Shown: positions 28,009 through 39,219, counted from the first letter of the stretch. The stretch: 50,373 nucleotides of DNA from an uncultured Armatimonadota bacterium (GCA_903833215.1 CAILEM010000122.1:1-50373); one strand, 5' to 3'. The notes: generated from the sequence alone by a model not told the origin. Program-made: numbers and translations.

Positions 28009-28037
28009 GAGGGAAACTGACAAGGGCAGTTTCCCTC
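28009..28037 (+). terminator. Hairpin after sepF
   Basis: A perfect 11-bp stem, GAGGGAAACTG with CAGTTTCCCTC, around a 7-nt loop. No T run follows, so it may be a rho-independent terminator of reduced strength or simply an RNA-stabilising stem. Confidence 0.5.
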
Positions 28038-28079
28038 CCCTTCCCTCTCATACCACTTCCTCGAGAGGTTGATCCAAAA

Positions 28080-28406
28080 GTGATTCCGATGCCGCCATTT
28101 GATGAGCTCTGGTCGGTTGTTAAGCGAATCCCGTACGGAAGCGTTTCCTCCTATGGCGAAATAGGCAAGGCCCTCAAAAATCCCACATCCGGCTATTTCG
28201 TTGGCCGATGGATGGCAAATTGTCCGGCTGACGTGCCTTGGTGGCGCGTGGTGGCAAAAGACGGGCGACTTCCCATCTCGAAGCGATCTCCAGAACTGGG
28301 ACTCGATCAAGAGTCACGCCTCCAGGCCGAAGGCATAAAAATTGAGGACGGACTTGTTGACAAGTCCGTCCTCCTCTTTGCACAAGATCTTGATGATCTT
28401 GTTTAG
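28080..28406 (+). CDS. Alkyltransferase-like protein (ATL)
   Basis: A 108-residue member of the MGMT DNA-binding superfamily. GTG at 28080 with AGAGG upstream, or ATG at 28089. The helix-turn-helix RIPYGSVSSYGEIGKAL and the GRWMANCP-x-x-VPWWRVV segment identify the family. Where O6-methylguanine-DNA methyltransferases have PCHRV with the acceptor Cys, this reads PWWRVV, Trp replacing the Cys. Such ATL proteins bind O6-alkylguanine, flip it out, and hand it to nucleotide excision repair without repairing it. Confidence 0.88.
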   Translation: MIPMPPFDELWSVVKRIPYGSVSSYGEIGKALKNPTSGYFVGRWMANCPADVPWWRVVAKDGRLPISKRSPELGLDQESRLQAEGIKIEDGLVDKSVLLFAQDLDDLV

Positions 28407-28409
28407 TGC

Positions 28410-30164
28410 CTACTGTAGCGTGTACGAAGGATTTTGGAAGGTGAAGCCAGCAGCCTGAATTCCTTTGACCAACTGATCAAGTCGCGCTGGGCCAAGGAAC
28501 CAGTGGTAGTACATTCCAGCAATTCCACCGCGGACGCATTTGACAGCGTTGGCATAGCCGACCATGGTCTCTGGTGAATTGATGATTCCGCTCGTTCCGT
28601 TGGGATCGCAGTAGCCAATCGACTCAGGCAATCGATAATTGGCATACTCATCGATGAATGTGAAGGGGCTTGGCTGAATCAGGTACTGAAGCTTGCTGGC
28701 GTTGTTGGTAGCGTAGGTTAGAACGCGGTCCATGCTAAACCAGAAGTCTTTACCGAATACTTTATAGTCGATTGGGGTCGCAAAGTAGTGCGGCGTATTC
28801 CATCCGATCGGGCTGGCAAATCCAGCCTTGTTCATGTAGGAAAATCCTTTAGCTACTCGGTTCGTGACCCATGTTGTCGTGTCCTCAGGGACTGGGCCGA
28901 TGGCTTGCTCAACACCGTTCGCGTCAATCGATACTCGGAAGAATTCCACGTCGATCGCGCTGACACCGTTCACCGGGTTCGTTACGTTGCTGTACTGGTG
29001 CGACACGCCGTGCATGATGAGCTGGCCGCCCTTCGACTGCATGTACTTCAAGTCAGCGATGAACTGAGGGCTGTTCTGCATCTGGATCTCCAAAGGAGTT
29101 CCGTTGTTGTAGACGCCGAGCGGGTCCAAGTAATCAGGAATAACACAAACCACGAACGGGGCGTGATTCGCCGCCATCACATCTGCCAAACCGCGAAGCG
29201 AATTGGTGTCGCAGATTGCGCTAACGTCTTCGATGCGGATGATGGCAGGCTTATTGTCTGGCATCGGGACGCCAGTGACATCGTTCAAGATGTCGCAGAA
29301 TGCCAAATACCTGTCATCGCCTCGGTTGGTAGGAACATACTCAAGGGGATTGTCGGCGACGTACCAGAAGTTAGCTCCACGAGTGATGTAGGGCTGCGTT
29401 GCGGTACCGTTCGTGCTCGTAGCAAGAACGCTTGCGATTGCTGGGTTGTAAACAGCGACGTCACCTTGAACCGGATTGAACTGCTGCTTTGTGAGGGTCG
29501 TGCCCTTGTACAAAACATTGGGGTAGCCGGTGCCGTCTAGGTAGCTAAATTCGAAACCGAAGTTGGTGGCGAAGGCGTTGTTCCAACCTGTTTGGGCAGT
29601 GTTCCAGGCAACTTCCCACAGGTTGTAACCGAGCCAGCAGAAGGGCTTCGTGTTGGCAACTACTTCCGTCTTGAACGAACTTGGTAGCACATAGCCGTAC
29701 TGTGAACCAATATAGAAAGCGCAAGAGTAGATACCGAGATCACCCTTTGTGTAGTTCGACACGTTCTTTCGAGTGACGCTCACTCCAAAGTGGTTCAGAA
29801 GGTTTCCAACCTGATAGGCGTAGAGGCTTCCGATCCAGCCGTACGTGCCACCGCCATCATAAAGGACAAGCGCGGTCACAACCGCTCTCTTTTGGAATGT
29901 GCCTTTGGCCGTGGCATGAAGCGTGCCTTCTCGAGCGATCGAGCCAGCGAAATCGGCTAGCTTGTACTTGCCTGGGAGCTCCTTAACACCAAGAATTCCC
30001 AACGGGCGTGGGTTCTTTGCCATGTTCGGGCCGAGAACGGATAGAGGTCCAGCAGGCTGTTTCGCCTGGACAAATGTTGCCGGGGCCAGAGTAGGTGATT
30101 TAACAGGTTGGGGCGTTCCACCGCCAATGCCTGCAATCAGTGTGAAGACCAAAAGACTATTCAA
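28410..30164 (-). CDS. Secreted DUF2334-like deacetylase-fold protein
   Basis: A 584-residue exported protein: N-terminal signal MNSLLVFTLIAGIGGG, followed by a Pro/Ala-rich linker. Residues 90-300 form a glutamine-amidotransferase-like domain (ALVLYDGGGTYGWIG and similar). The C-terminal half carries the DUF2334 pattern IIRIEDVSA, PFVVCVIPDYLDP, GGQLIMHGVSHQY, which resembles the metal-binding His and Asp motifs of polysaccharide deacetylases. The Asp of IEDVSA and His of IMHGVSHQY are the likely metal ligands. Substrate unknown; an extracellular polysaccharide is likely. Convergent with the ATL gene, the two stops only a few bases apart. Confidence 0.8.
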   Translation of the reverse strand: MNSLLVFTLIAGIGGGTPQPVKSPTLAPATFVQAKQPAGPLSVLGPNMAKNPRPLGILGVKELPGKYKLADFAGSIAREGTLHATAKGTFQKRAVVTALVLYDGGGTYGWIGSLYAYQVGNLLNHFGVSVTRKNVSNYTKGDLGIYSCAFYIGSQYGYVLPSSFKTEVVANTKPFCWLGYNLWEVAWNTAQTGWNNAFATNFGFEFSYLDGTGYPNVLYKGTTLTKQQFNPVQGDVAVYNPAIASVLATSTNGTATQPYITRGANFWYVADNPLEYVPTNRGDDRYLAFCDILNDVTGVPMPDNKPAIIRIEDVSAICDTNSLRGLADVMAANHAPFVVCVIPDYLDPLGVYNNGTPLEIQMQNSPQFIADLKYMQSKGGQLIMHGVSHQYSNVTNPVNGVSAIDVEFFRVSIDANGVEQAIGPVPEDTTTWVTNRVAKGFSYMNKAGFASPIGWNTPHYFATPIDYKVFGKDFWFSMDRVLTYATNNASKLQYLIQPSPFTFIDEYANYRLPESIGYCDPNGTSGIINSPETMVGYANAVKCVRGGIAGMYYHWFLGPARLDQLVKGIQAAGFTFQNPSYTLQ

Positions 30165-30451
30165 AGATGACTCCTTCTACGTGTTCCGAGATACACCTGC
30201 ACGGAACTTCCCTTCTAAAAGCCCCCAGCAGTTTCAAAATTTACGCTACGTGCGTTATTTAAGCGCTTTAGGTGGTCGAATTAAACGTCACAGAAAAGGG
30301 GTACACCGTTAAATGTGCTGGGTTTTTGAACTCAGTCCTTAGAATTCCCTAAGGAAAAAATCGCTCTAGACGGAAAAACGCTACTCGAACCAGTAACACC
30401 AGGATTTGAGTCGGGACAGATCCTCCCCGCTCCTGCCACCCAAACTCAGTG

Positions 30452-30883
30452 CTACGCAGGTGGATTTGCGCCATAAATCATCCATCTGTGAATCGCCTGG
30501 ATGGATTCAAACCCACATTCCTTGTAGACGCCGTGGGCGTCACGCGTTGCTAGAACCCAGCGCCGAAGTCCTTGATGATGGACATCGGCGAGCGCGTATC
30601 GAACGAGTGCCTTGCCAAGACCTTTTGCCCGATGGGCTTCATCCACGATAACATCGCAAACCCAGGCAAACGTGGTTTGGTCGGAGACGACCCGCAAATA
30701 AGCCACCTGTTGCCCATTTAGATAGGCTCCAACCAATAAGGAACTGTTTTGCGCGGCTTGGACGACCCGTTCTTGACTTATTCCGGGACTCCAGTACGAC
30801 CCAGTTAACCATGAATGGACACGAGTGAACTGAATTCTCTCACGATCACAGTCAAGTTCATAGGCTCCAAATGGCGTCATCAC
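30452..30883 (-). CDS. GNAT family N-acetyltransferase
   Basis: A 143-residue acetyl-CoA-dependent acetyltransferase. Motif A is the VCDVIVDEAHRAKGLGKALV segment with the pyrophosphate-binding R/Q-x-x-G-x-G/A reading RAKGLG. The last strand and helix VYKECGFESIQ close the acetyl-CoA pocket. The early part (FTRVHSWLTGSYWSPGISQE) is like the family that includes bacterial GNATs close to Gcn5-like Ycf52. Substrate unknown. The 287-bp gap between its stop and the DUF2334 start (30165-30451) holds only a short CCTTAG/CTAAGG stem and no ORF. Confidence 0.85.
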   Translation of the reverse strand: MMTPFGAYELDCDRERIQFTRVHSWLTGSYWSPGISQERVVQAAQNSSLLVGAYLNGQQVAYLRVVSDQTTFAWVCDVIVDEAHRAKGLGKALVRYALADVHHQGLRRWVLATRDAHGVYKECGFESIQAIHRWMIYGANPPA

Positions 30884-30944
30884 CTCTCCTTGTTACCACT
30901 TCAATCGTTGCGCGCGCCAACATTCAAAAGCTCGCTTCAGCATC

Positions 30945-30977
30945 TTGCCTTTAGCACTCGGGCGGGTACACTGCTAA
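30945..30977 (+). promoter_or_regulatory. groESL promoter with CIRCE-like operator
   Basis: TTAGCACTC-N9-CACTGCTAA at 30951-30977 matches the CIRCE consensus TTAGCACTC-N9-GAGTGCTAA in 16 of 18 positions, with exactly the 9-bp spacer. It overlaps a modest promoter: TTGCCT at 30945-30950 and TACACT at 30967-30972, 16 bp apart. HrcA, the expected repressor, is not in the window. Confidence 0.8.
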
Positions 30978-31031
30978 GAACTGGCCAGAAATGGCCTGAA
31001 ATTTTCAAGCAAAAGAATTGGAGGAAATCAG

Positions 31032-31325
31032 ATGGCGATCCAACCACTACACGATCGAATCATCCTAGAAGCCGCACAGAAGGAAGAGCGGACAGCGGGC
31101 GGCATTATTTTGCCAGACACAGCCCAAGAGAAGCCCCAGCGCGGCACCGTCTTGGCAGTCGGCCCCGGCAAGAGGCTGGACAGCGGCCAACTAGCCCCTG
31201 TTGACGTCAAGCCTGGCGACACGGTGCTTTACGGCAAATATGGCGGAACCGAAGTTAAGGTTGACGGCAAGGACTACGTGATCCTTCGCGCCGAAGACAT
31301 TCTCGCCGTTCTAGAGTCTGCGTAA
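31032..31325 (+). CDS. groES: Co-chaperonin GroES
   Basis: 97 residues, the standard length. PLHDRIILEAAQKEERTAGG is the family start; the mobile loop that binds GroEL is EERTAGGIILPDTAQEKPQ, intact. The closing DYVILRAEDILAVLE is typical. GGAGG precedes the ATG by seven bases. Followed by groEL after 26 bp; both are under the CIRCE-like operator. Confidence 0.97.
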   Translation: MAIQPLHDRIILEAAQKEERTAGGIILPDTAQEKPQRGTVLAVGPGKRLDSGQLAPVDVKPGDTVLYGKYGGTEVKVDGKDYVILRAEDILAVLESA

Positions 31326-31342
31326 GCGGCAACAGCACATAA

Positions 31343-32956
<1,614 letters not shown>

Positions 32957-32969
32957 GCGATAAAACAAG

Positions 32970-33006
32970 AAGGCCCGCGTCGAAAGTGATTTCGACGCGG
33001 GCCTTT
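32970..33006 (+). terminator. groEL terminator, bidirectional
   Basis: A perfect 16-bp stem, AAGGCCCGCGTCGAAA with TTTCGACGCGGGCCTT around GTGA. The plus strand ends with TTTT and the minus strand with TTCT. It lies between groEL and the convergent thioredoxin-like gene and could serve both. Confidence 0.9.
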
Positions 33007-33019
33007 TACTTTGCCTGCC

Positions 33020-34117
33020 TTATTTGCCAGCCTTCTCGTACAATGCCAGCCGCTCTTTCATTTCTTTGAGCGTCGCATCATCCGCTTTAGTGTCGGCGGA
33101 ATACTTCTCGACTGCAGTCTTTTGGGTTTTCAGGGCGTCAGCAACTCGATGAGCTCGATAGTACGCCAGCGCCAGGGTGTCGCAGATCATTGGATCATTT
33201 TTGGACAACTTAGCAGCCTTCTCCGCAATTCGGATCGCGAGTGCGGTGTCTAGGTGCTTGATTGGCGACTTATCCTCTACCATCGCCCAAGCGATCGAAT
33301 TGAGGGACTGGATGTCATCCTTGAACTGGCCGTCAGCCAATTGCGCAGCATATTTCTGTGCGCCGACTTCGTCGTACTGAGACATCGCACTAAACCGCTC
33401 GTTGGTCAGCATTTGCTTCAATCGAGGATCAGCAGCCGAAGCCTTATCGATTGCGGCGACCTCTTCCTTGAATTTCTTGGCGTTTCGGGCGGCCATAATC
33501 GGGCCGATGTATTTCTGCTGGGCAGCAGCTGCGGCTTGGGCCGTCTCTTGCTCTTTTCGCTGACGCTCCGCCTCAACCTTGACATCAAATTTGCCGTCAA
33601 TGACCTTTCCGACGACCTCGTCGAGTCCTTGCATTGGGTGGCCAATCCAGGCGATCTTGCCCTTCTGATCAACCACAAAAGCAGTCGGAATTCCGTTCTG
33701 GCCGGATGCGTCCATCCAGGTCTTCCCCATCGTTCCTTCAACGCCGTCGATTGCCACGTTGTAGTCCATCTTGTCGCCGAAATCGGCTACAAACTTCTCA
33801 ACCTTTGGGTAACAGGTTGCTGCGTTCGGATCATGCTCAAAAGAGTCGACGCCGATGAAATTCGCCTTATCCTTGTACTTCTTCGCAAGTTCTGTGATGT
33901 GGGGGATGCTGACCTTACATGGACCGCACCAAGTTGCCCAGAATTCGACGATATTGACCTTGCCATCGCCCAGCTTCGAAATGGGCTGGCCTTTCGCCCA
34001 TTTTGCAATGACGAGTGGAGGCGCTGAGTCTCCCACGTGAAGGGTTACTGGCCCAGACTGGGCCGATGCCATGCCGACAGCGGCAGAAAGCACGATGAAT
34101 GCGAGTTGTTTTTGCAT
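33020..34117 (-). CDS. Exported thioredoxin-like (TlpA/ResA) protein with a helical tail
   Basis: About 365 residues from ATG at 34117 (MQKQLAFIVLSAAVGMASAQ, a Sec signal ending in ASA). Residues 25-170 are a TlpA/ResA thioredoxin domain with the redox motif WATWCGPC followed by HITELAKKYKDKANFIGV, and a cis-proline near GIPTAFVVDQKG. The remaining 190 residues are helical (QEETAQAAAAAQQKY; then TPR-like units AKFKEEVAAIDKASAADP and MICDTLALAYYRAHRVADALK). It is likely a periplasmic disulphide reductase with a protein-interaction tail. It faces groEL across a shared terminator. Confidence 0.87.
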   Translation of the reverse strand: MQKQLAFIVLSAAVGMASAQSGPVTLHVGDSAPPLVIAKWAKGQPISKLGDGKVNIVEFWATWCGPCKVSIPHITELAKKYKDKANFIGVDSFEHDPNAATCYPKVEKFVADFGDKMDYNVAIDGVEGTMGKTWMDASGQNGIPTAFVVDQKGKIAWIGHPMQGLDEVVGKVIDGKFDVKVEAERQRKEQETAQAAAAAQQKYIGPIMAARNAKKFKEEVAAIDKASAADPRLKQMLTNERFSAMSQYDEVGAQKYAAQLADGQFKDDIQSLNSIAWAMVEDKSPIKHLDTALAIRIAEKAAKLSKNDPMICDTLALAYYRAHRVADALKTQKTAVEKYSADTKADDATLKEMKERLALYEKAGK

Positions 34118-34316
34118 AGTTAATTTCCGAAGTCGTTGTAGAAACCTATTATTCGACATTGGTGGCTCGAATCCACTAGACAATTCAATTTGAATTCGTC
34201 AACATTTGTTCGGAGCCAGGGTCTGAGTCGGTAATCGTTACCACATTCAAGGTCTTCAGAGTGCCGAGAAGTTCCTCATTGCCTCAATCGGCTCGAATAT
34301 CAGTTCACCGTTCGCA

Positions 34317-34934
34317 ATGCCAAAACAGTCATCGCCACTTTTGTCCAGGCCGACCCTTCGCACCCTAACGAGTCGAGATCTTGCCCAATATTCTCTGATT
34401 CCGGCCACATTTGTGGTCCACTCGCGGTTCGCTACAGATCGATTTGATCCGTTAAGTCCAACAGATTTGCCCGAGGAGCCTTGCTCGTGGAAGGTAAAAA
34501 ACAGCGACTTGGAGGTCTCGGAGAATCCGGCTTTTCTAGGTTCTAGATTTGACATCCGAGCTTGGACGGTAATCGGTGCTTTCGATGGAAATCGGCTGGT
34601 TGGGGGAGCGATCGTCGCGCCACTAAGCCCGATTTTCACATTCGTTCCACAACTCAGCCGATGCGCCGTGCTTGTAGATCTTCGGATCGACTCTGGCTAT
34701 CGACGCCAATCGCTAGGCCGCTCACTTGTGGTGGCAGCTGCCAAATCAGCCTCCGACATGAACTGTGAGCGACTCTTCATCGAAACGCAGGACACGAACT
34801 TGAGTGCATGCCGACTTTACTCAGCAGTTGGGTGTGAGCTTTTCTCGGTGGATCCCCATGGCTACGGGCCTGCGATCCAAGAAGCGAATATCGTGTGGTC
34901 ACTCTCGATCGGCATGGTTTCGCCAACGAACTAA
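34317..34934 (+). CDS. GNAT family N-acetyltransferase
   Basis: 205 residues. The catalytic core is at residues 115-175: CAVLVDLRIDSGYRRQSLGR is the beta-4/loop with the acetyl-CoA Arg/Gln-x-x-Gly motif, then RSLVVAAAKSASDMNCERLF and ETQDTNLSACRLYSAVGCEL. The first 100 residues (SLIPATFVVHSRF, KNSDLEVSENPAF) are an N-terminal extension with no recognised function. It resembles GNATs that modify a small molecule; no substrate is indicated. The end overlaps the start of the next gene by 40 bp, so the two are likely translationally coupled. Confidence 0.8.
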   Translation: MPKQSSPLLSRPTLRTLTSRDLAQYSLIPATFVVHSRFATDRFDPLSPTDLPEEPCSWKVKNSDLEVSENPAFLGSRFDIRAWTVIGAFDGNRLVGGAIVAPLSPIFTFVPQLSRCAVLVDLRIDSGYRRQSLGRSLVVAAAKSASDMNCERLFIETQDTNLSACRLYSAVGCELFSVDPHGYGPAIQEANIVWSLSIGMVSPTN

Positions 34935-37030
34935 GCACCTGGAGTCGTCTTTGCTTTGTGGTTGCACTCCTAGCGCTCATAACCCTCCAGGCTTCAGTCC
35001 CGCGAGTTTCCATTGTTTCGCGTGGTGCGACGGTTGCGTCGATTCTTAAGGAGGCCACAAAGCAAACAGGGTTTGCGATGGACGCGATACCTGAGACGCG
35101 TAATGAGATCGTGCTGGTATCGGTAAACGACGCACGGCTACCTGAATTCCAAGAGCATTTGGCTGAGGTTGTTGGCGCTCGCTGGCGAAAATCAGGTGGA
35201 GTATTGCGCTTGGTTCGCCCCCAGGACCTTGAGCGCTCGCAAATCGCAGCAGAGCGCAAACTTCGGATCAACGAGGTTCGCCGAGGTGTTGATAATCTCC
35301 GAAAACAAATATCAGAGCAACCACCATTCGACGAGAAGGTTGCGAACGAGGTCGCCAGAAAACTCGACGAGATCAACACAAAGTACAAGGGGCACACCGG
35401 GGACTCACCGGGACTTGAGGCAGTGATCGCTCACGAGCCTACAACGCCTGGTGGTCGGCTTTCGATCGCAGCGGTCGCCACCCTCAGCGTCGAAGAGGTT
35501 GCGGATGTGCCTCCCGGCGGTCGAATCGTTTACTCCACCAACCCGACAGCAATGCAACGTCCGATGCCAAACGACTTTGGCACCGCTATTCAGCGATACC
35601 AAAAGGAACAGCAAATCTATCTTGCTGCCCTGAGGAAGTTCCCAGTTGGCCAGGTCGATGAATCGTCCAGCCCACATAACCCCACGGAAGGGGCTGACAT
35701 TGCCTCCGTGCTCATGGTCACCGCGCGCTCTCCGTACAACCCAAACCTGACAGTTCATATTCACCTGGTAGGGAAAGACGGCTCGTACATCGGTGGTACG
35801 CGCAGTCTGCTCGATCTGGGCGAATCCAGCACGCTCACTCCTCCCTTAGCAGAAGGCAAAATCCCACTGAGCGCACGGTCTATCAAGTTCATGGAGGCAT
35901 CTGCCCAACTCCAGAAAGGCAAATCTTTCCTTGAAGACAAGGAGTTTGTCGACCAAATGATCCATCCCGAGATCAATGACCCACTCTCGTATGTGGTTGC
36001 CGATGGGGTTTTCGCACTCGGATCGAAACAGAACATCATCGCCAGTGTTCCTGACATTGGATTTGTCGAAGTTGCCTTCAACGGCTCCGCCGATGCCAAG
36101 AATCTCGACGAGAAGAAGTTTTCTCAATGGCTGACCGACAAGTGCAACGTGAAACTGGGCGCCGGCTGGTTTACCGCGAATCCAAAGCGGATGGTAGAAA
36201 CCCGAGACCTCCGAGTCGACAGATCTATCGTTGGCCCGTTCATACGGAAATGCATTGACAATGGCGGAATCTCTATCGAACCCCTGTCAACATTTGCGAG
36301 TCAAATGCCGCCGAGCTACATGGAATCGATCGCACCGATGCTCGCCTTCTTCGTCCTCCCGGATCTGAATGCAGCAGTCAGTGATCGAACGATTGAGTTA
36401 CTGCGGATTTACGGACGCCTCACACCCGATCAACGAGCGGCCCTTGACTCTGGAAAACCGCTGACTGCGCAGAGCCTGCCAACAGAGTCCATTGCCGACC
36501 TCAATCATCTGATCTATCGGGCCGATCCACCCATTGGCTATATCACACGCGCAATTGGCGCGGCTCCCTCGGCCGGCTATCAGCCATCCACAAAGGATGA
36601 GGTCACCATCGCGATGCCGAGTGGAGTACCCAACAACGCTACGATCACGACGAATAATGTTTCAGAAGACGCAGTAATTGCAGATGGAGGCGGTTCGCAG
36701 GTCAATTACCAACCGATGAACGCATACAACGTCGCGTGGAATCTTGTTCGCGCCGAAAAGGCAGATCAGTCTGACAAGCGTGAATCGACCAAGATTGAAA
36801 AATACCGATTCGGTCACATCAGAAAGCTGTTGATCCGCTTGGAATTGACATCCTCACTCCAAGTCGACGGTCAACTGACTGAGACAAACTTCCAACGAAA
36901 GAATGCTTCGGTACCTTACGATCAATTGCCGGGGTCGTTCCGGAAAGCCGTTGAAGGGCACGTCGCCAAACTGCGCGCAACTCCCGGATTTGGCGAGAAA
37001 CCGGGGGTGCGCAAAATCCCGCCACGCTAA
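34895..37030 (+). CDS. Large secreted protein with an STN-like domain
   Basis: 711 residues. GTG at 34895; the hydrophobic segment LCFVVALLALITLQASVP (about residues 19-36) is a signal anchor or late signal peptide. Right after it, VSRGATVASILKEATKQTGF and VLVSVNDARLPEFQEHL look like the secretin/TonB short N-terminal (STN) domain: a beta-alpha-beta fold found before TonB-dependent receptors and secretins. The remaining 550 residues are beta-rich without a known motif, and no beta-barrel or secretin domain is seen, so this is a stand-alone STN-type protein. Function unknown. Confidence 0.65.
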   Translation: MVTLDRHGFANELSTWSRLCFVVALLALITLQASVPRVSIVSRGATVASILKEATKQTGFAMDAIPETRNEIVLVSVNDARLPEFQEHLAEVVGARWRKSGGVLRLVRPQDLERSQIAAERKLRINEVRRGVDNLRKQISEQPPFDEKVANEVARKLDEINTKYKGHTGDSPGLEAVIAHEPTTPGGRLSIAAVATLSVEEVADVPPGGRIVYSTNPTAMQRPMPNDFGTAIQRYQKEQQIYLAALRKFPVGQVDESSSPHNPTEGADIASVLMVTARSPYNPNLTVHIHLVGKDGSYIGGTRSLLDLGESSTLTPPLAEGKIPLSARSIKFMEASAQLQKGKSFLEDKEFVDQMIHPEINDPLSYVVADGVFALGSKQNIIASVPDIGFVEVAFNGSADAKNLDEKKFSQWLTDKCNVKLGAGWFTANPKRMVETRDLRVDRSIVGPFIRKCIDNGGISIEPLSTFASQMPPSYMESIAPMLAFFVLPDLNAAVSDRTIELLRIYGRLTPDQRAALDSGKPLTAQSLPTESIADLNHLIYRADPPIGYITRAIGAAPSAGYQPSTKDEVTIAMPSGVPNNATITTNNVSEDAVIADGGGSQVNYQPMNAYNVAWNLVRAEKADQSDKRESTKIEKYRFGHIRKLLIRLELTSSLQVDGQLTETNFQRKNASVPYDQLPGSFRKAVEGHVAKLRATPGFGEKPGVRKIPPR

Positions 37031-37055
37031 GACGGATCATGCTAAAGTTTGATCC

Positions 37056-39026
37056 ATGCTTTCGGTAATCGCGTTAACTTCCATTTCATGGGTCAACCTG
37101 GCAAGTCAGGATAAAACGTTTCGGCTCGAAGATCTCGATCTGAGTGTCATCCGACAAAGCTCTGGATCCGCCAAAAAGGACAAGAGCACAATGGGCAATC
37201 CGTTGAGGGTTGCTGGAAAGACTTACGAACATGGAGTGGGCACTCATGCCGAAAGCTATTTCCGAATTCAGCTGGGAGGTCAAGGCAAATCATTCAAAGG
37301 TCTGGTGGGGCTTGACGATGACGCCGGCAATTTTTGGGGAACGGGCGTCCAGTTTTGGATAGAGGGCGATGGAAAGATCCTGGCCAAATCACGACCCATT
37401 CGACGTCGGCAAGCGCCACAACCCATTGAGGCTAATCTCACCGGTATCAAGACCCTGACCTTGGTTGTTGCGGCCTCTGGTTTTGGCATTCAAGGCGATC
37501 ATGCCGATTGGATTGATGGCCAATTGACAATGTCGGGCGGTATTCCCGTCCCAGCTTCGCTCCCCTCGGAACGGGAAACCATCCTAACGCCAAAACCTTC
37601 GGCCAAACCCAGATTCACCGGACCGACAGTTTTCGGAATTCGACCCGGAAATCCGGTCCTGTTTAGCGTCACCGCTACAGGTAACAAGCCGATCACTTTC
37701 GAATCGGACGATCTGCCCCATTGGCTAAAACTCGATGGAAAGACTGGACAACTTACGGGCAGTTCCAACACTCCCGGTGAAGTTGAAATCAACGTGATCG
37801 CCAAGAATGCAAAAGGGATGGCGAAGAGGACTCTGAAGATCGCCGTCGGTGAGGCCATCTCGCTCACACCCCCCATGGGTTGGAACAGCTGGAACAGTTG
37901 GGGATGGAATGTCACCCAAGATCAGGTCGCAACTTCGGCGAAGGTGATGGCTGCAAAGCTGCGAGATCACGGCTGGGCTTACGTCAACATTGACGACACT
38001 TGGCAGGGCAAGCGAGGCGGCCCATACGGCGCGATCATGCCAAACAAGAAGTTTCCTGACATGAAGGGCCTCGTCGATCAAATCCATTCCCTTGGACTCA
38101 AAGCTGGAACCTACTCCACGCCGTGGATGACCTCCTACGCTGGCCATATCGGCGGATCCTCAGATCTACAAGATGGAACCTACCCGTGGATGTCATCCGC
38201 GGATGCAAATCAGCAGACCGGCAATGCAGGGCGCTATCAGCACATTGGAAAGTTCGACTTTACCGAGCGAGACGTCAAGCAATATGCAGAGTGGGGATTC
38301 GACTACCTGAAATATGACTGGAACCCGATCGACATCCCTCACACGAAGATCGCCTATGACCTCTTACGATCCTGCGGACGTGACATCGTCTTTAGCCTCT
38401 CGAATAGTGCTCCGTTTGACCAAGGGGATGGCCTGGCGAAATACTCACAACTTTGGCGAACTTCAGGAGATATGAGCGACACATGGGGTGCCATTCGATC
38501 GAATGCGTTCGAATTGGGTCGGTGGGCACCAATTCAGGGCCCAGGGCACTGGAATGACGAAGACATGCTTGTCATCGGAAGAGTTACTTTGGGTGATGGA
38601 ATGCACCCATCTCGACTCACACCCAACGAGCAGTATTCGCACATCAGTCAGTGGTGCTTGCTCGGCTCACCACTTCTGATCGGTTGTGATCTCGAACACC
38701 TCGATGCCTTCACCGAAAACCTGCTAACCAACGACGAAGTGCTGGATGTCGATCAAGATTCGCTCGGCGTTATGGCGAAAGCGATCCGACAAACCGACTC
38801 CGAGCAAATTTGGTCAAAGCCTTTGGCGGACCACTCCATTGCCGTAGGATTGTTCAATGTTTCAGAAGAGCCCCGAGAGATGACCATCAGCTGGAAAGAC
38901 CTTGGCCTGTCTGGCAAGCACCAAGTGCGAGACCTGTGGCGACAGAAGGCTGTTGGTCGATCTACCAAGGAATTCAAGACCATCGTCCCCCGACACGGAG
39001 TCGTGCTTGTGCGAGTATTCAAATAG
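37056..39026 (+). CDS. Secreted NPCBM-Ig-GH27 alpha-galactosidase-like protein
   Basis: 656 residues. A short hydrophobic start (MLSVIALTSISWVNLAS) is a signal peptide. Residues 20-160 are a NPCBM carbohydrate-binding domain (NPLRVAGKTYEHGVGTHAES; GLVGLDDDAG). Residues 190-265 form a putative Ig-like domain with GKTGQLTGSSNTPGEVEINV. From 270 on it is a glycoside hydrolase 27: TPPMGWNSWNSWG, then YVNIDDTWQ, the nucleophile Asp421 in DYLKYDWN, and the acid/base in the RTSGDMSDTWG segment. GH27 enzymes act on alpha-galactosides or alpha-N-acetylgalactosaminides. The long linker suggests action on plant or algal polysaccharide. Confidence 0.9.
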   Translation: MLSVIALTSISWVNLASQDKTFRLEDLDLSVIRQSSGSAKKDKSTMGNPLRVAGKTYEHGVGTHAESYFRIQLGGQGKSFKGLVGLDDDAGNFWGTGVQFWIEGDGKILAKSRPIRRRQAPQPIEANLTGIKTLTLVVAASGFGIQGDHADWIDGQLTMSGGIPVPASLPSERETILTPKPSAKPRFTGPTVFGIRPGNPVLFSVTATGNKPITFESDDLPHWLKLDGKTGQLTGSSNTPGEVEINVIAKNAKGMAKRTLKIAVGEAISLTPPMGWNSWNSWGWNVTQDQVATSAKVMAAKLRDHGWAYVNIDDTWQGKRGGPYGAIMPNKKFPDMKGLVDQIHSLGLKAGTYSTPWMTSYAGHIGGSSDLQDGTYPWMSSADANQQTGNAGRYQHIGKFDFTERDVKQYAEWGFDYLKYDWNPIDIPHTKIAYDLLRSCGRDIVFSLSNSAPFDQGDGLAKYSQLWRTSGDMSDTWGAIRSNAFELGRWAPIQGPGHWNDEDMLVIGRVTLGDGMHPSRLTPNEQYSHISQWCLLGSPLLIGCDLEHLDAFTENLLTNDEVLDVDQDSLGVMAKAIRQTDSEQIWSKPLADHSIAVGLFNVSEEPREMTISWKDLGLSGKHQVRDLWRQKAVGRSTKEFKTIVPRHGVVLVRVFK

Positions 39027-39102
39027 CTTGAACCCTGCCTTTCAGAAACCCACCGGGTGATTGTTGCTTGGGTATTCAGTCAACCGTTGAACCCACCCGG
39101 AA

Positions 39103-39212
39103 ACACCATAGGTGAGACACATACTAGCGATGGCCGCAGTCGTGGTACTGGTGTCACCCAAATCAGAGCACTGTAAGCGCAACCTATCTCGTCAATGAGC
39201 ATGGCCCGTTGG
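39103..39212 (+). repeat. Structured dispersed repeat, family 2, copy C (degenerate)
   Basis: Recognisable over about 110 bp as the element at 2941-3058: ACACCATAGGTG, TAGCGATGGCCGCAG, GGTACT, CAGAGCACTGTAAGCGC, then ACCTATCTCGTCAATGAGC. Several stem positions are changed, so it looks older than copies A and B. It lies in the gap 39027-39290, which otherwise holds only the operators below. Confidence 0.75.
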
Positions 39213-39219
39213 CCTGCCT

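Noticed and set aside
30341-30357. CCTTAG/CTAAGG stem before AAAAAA
   Set aside because: In either direction it lacks a T run after the stem, so it is not a convincing terminator.
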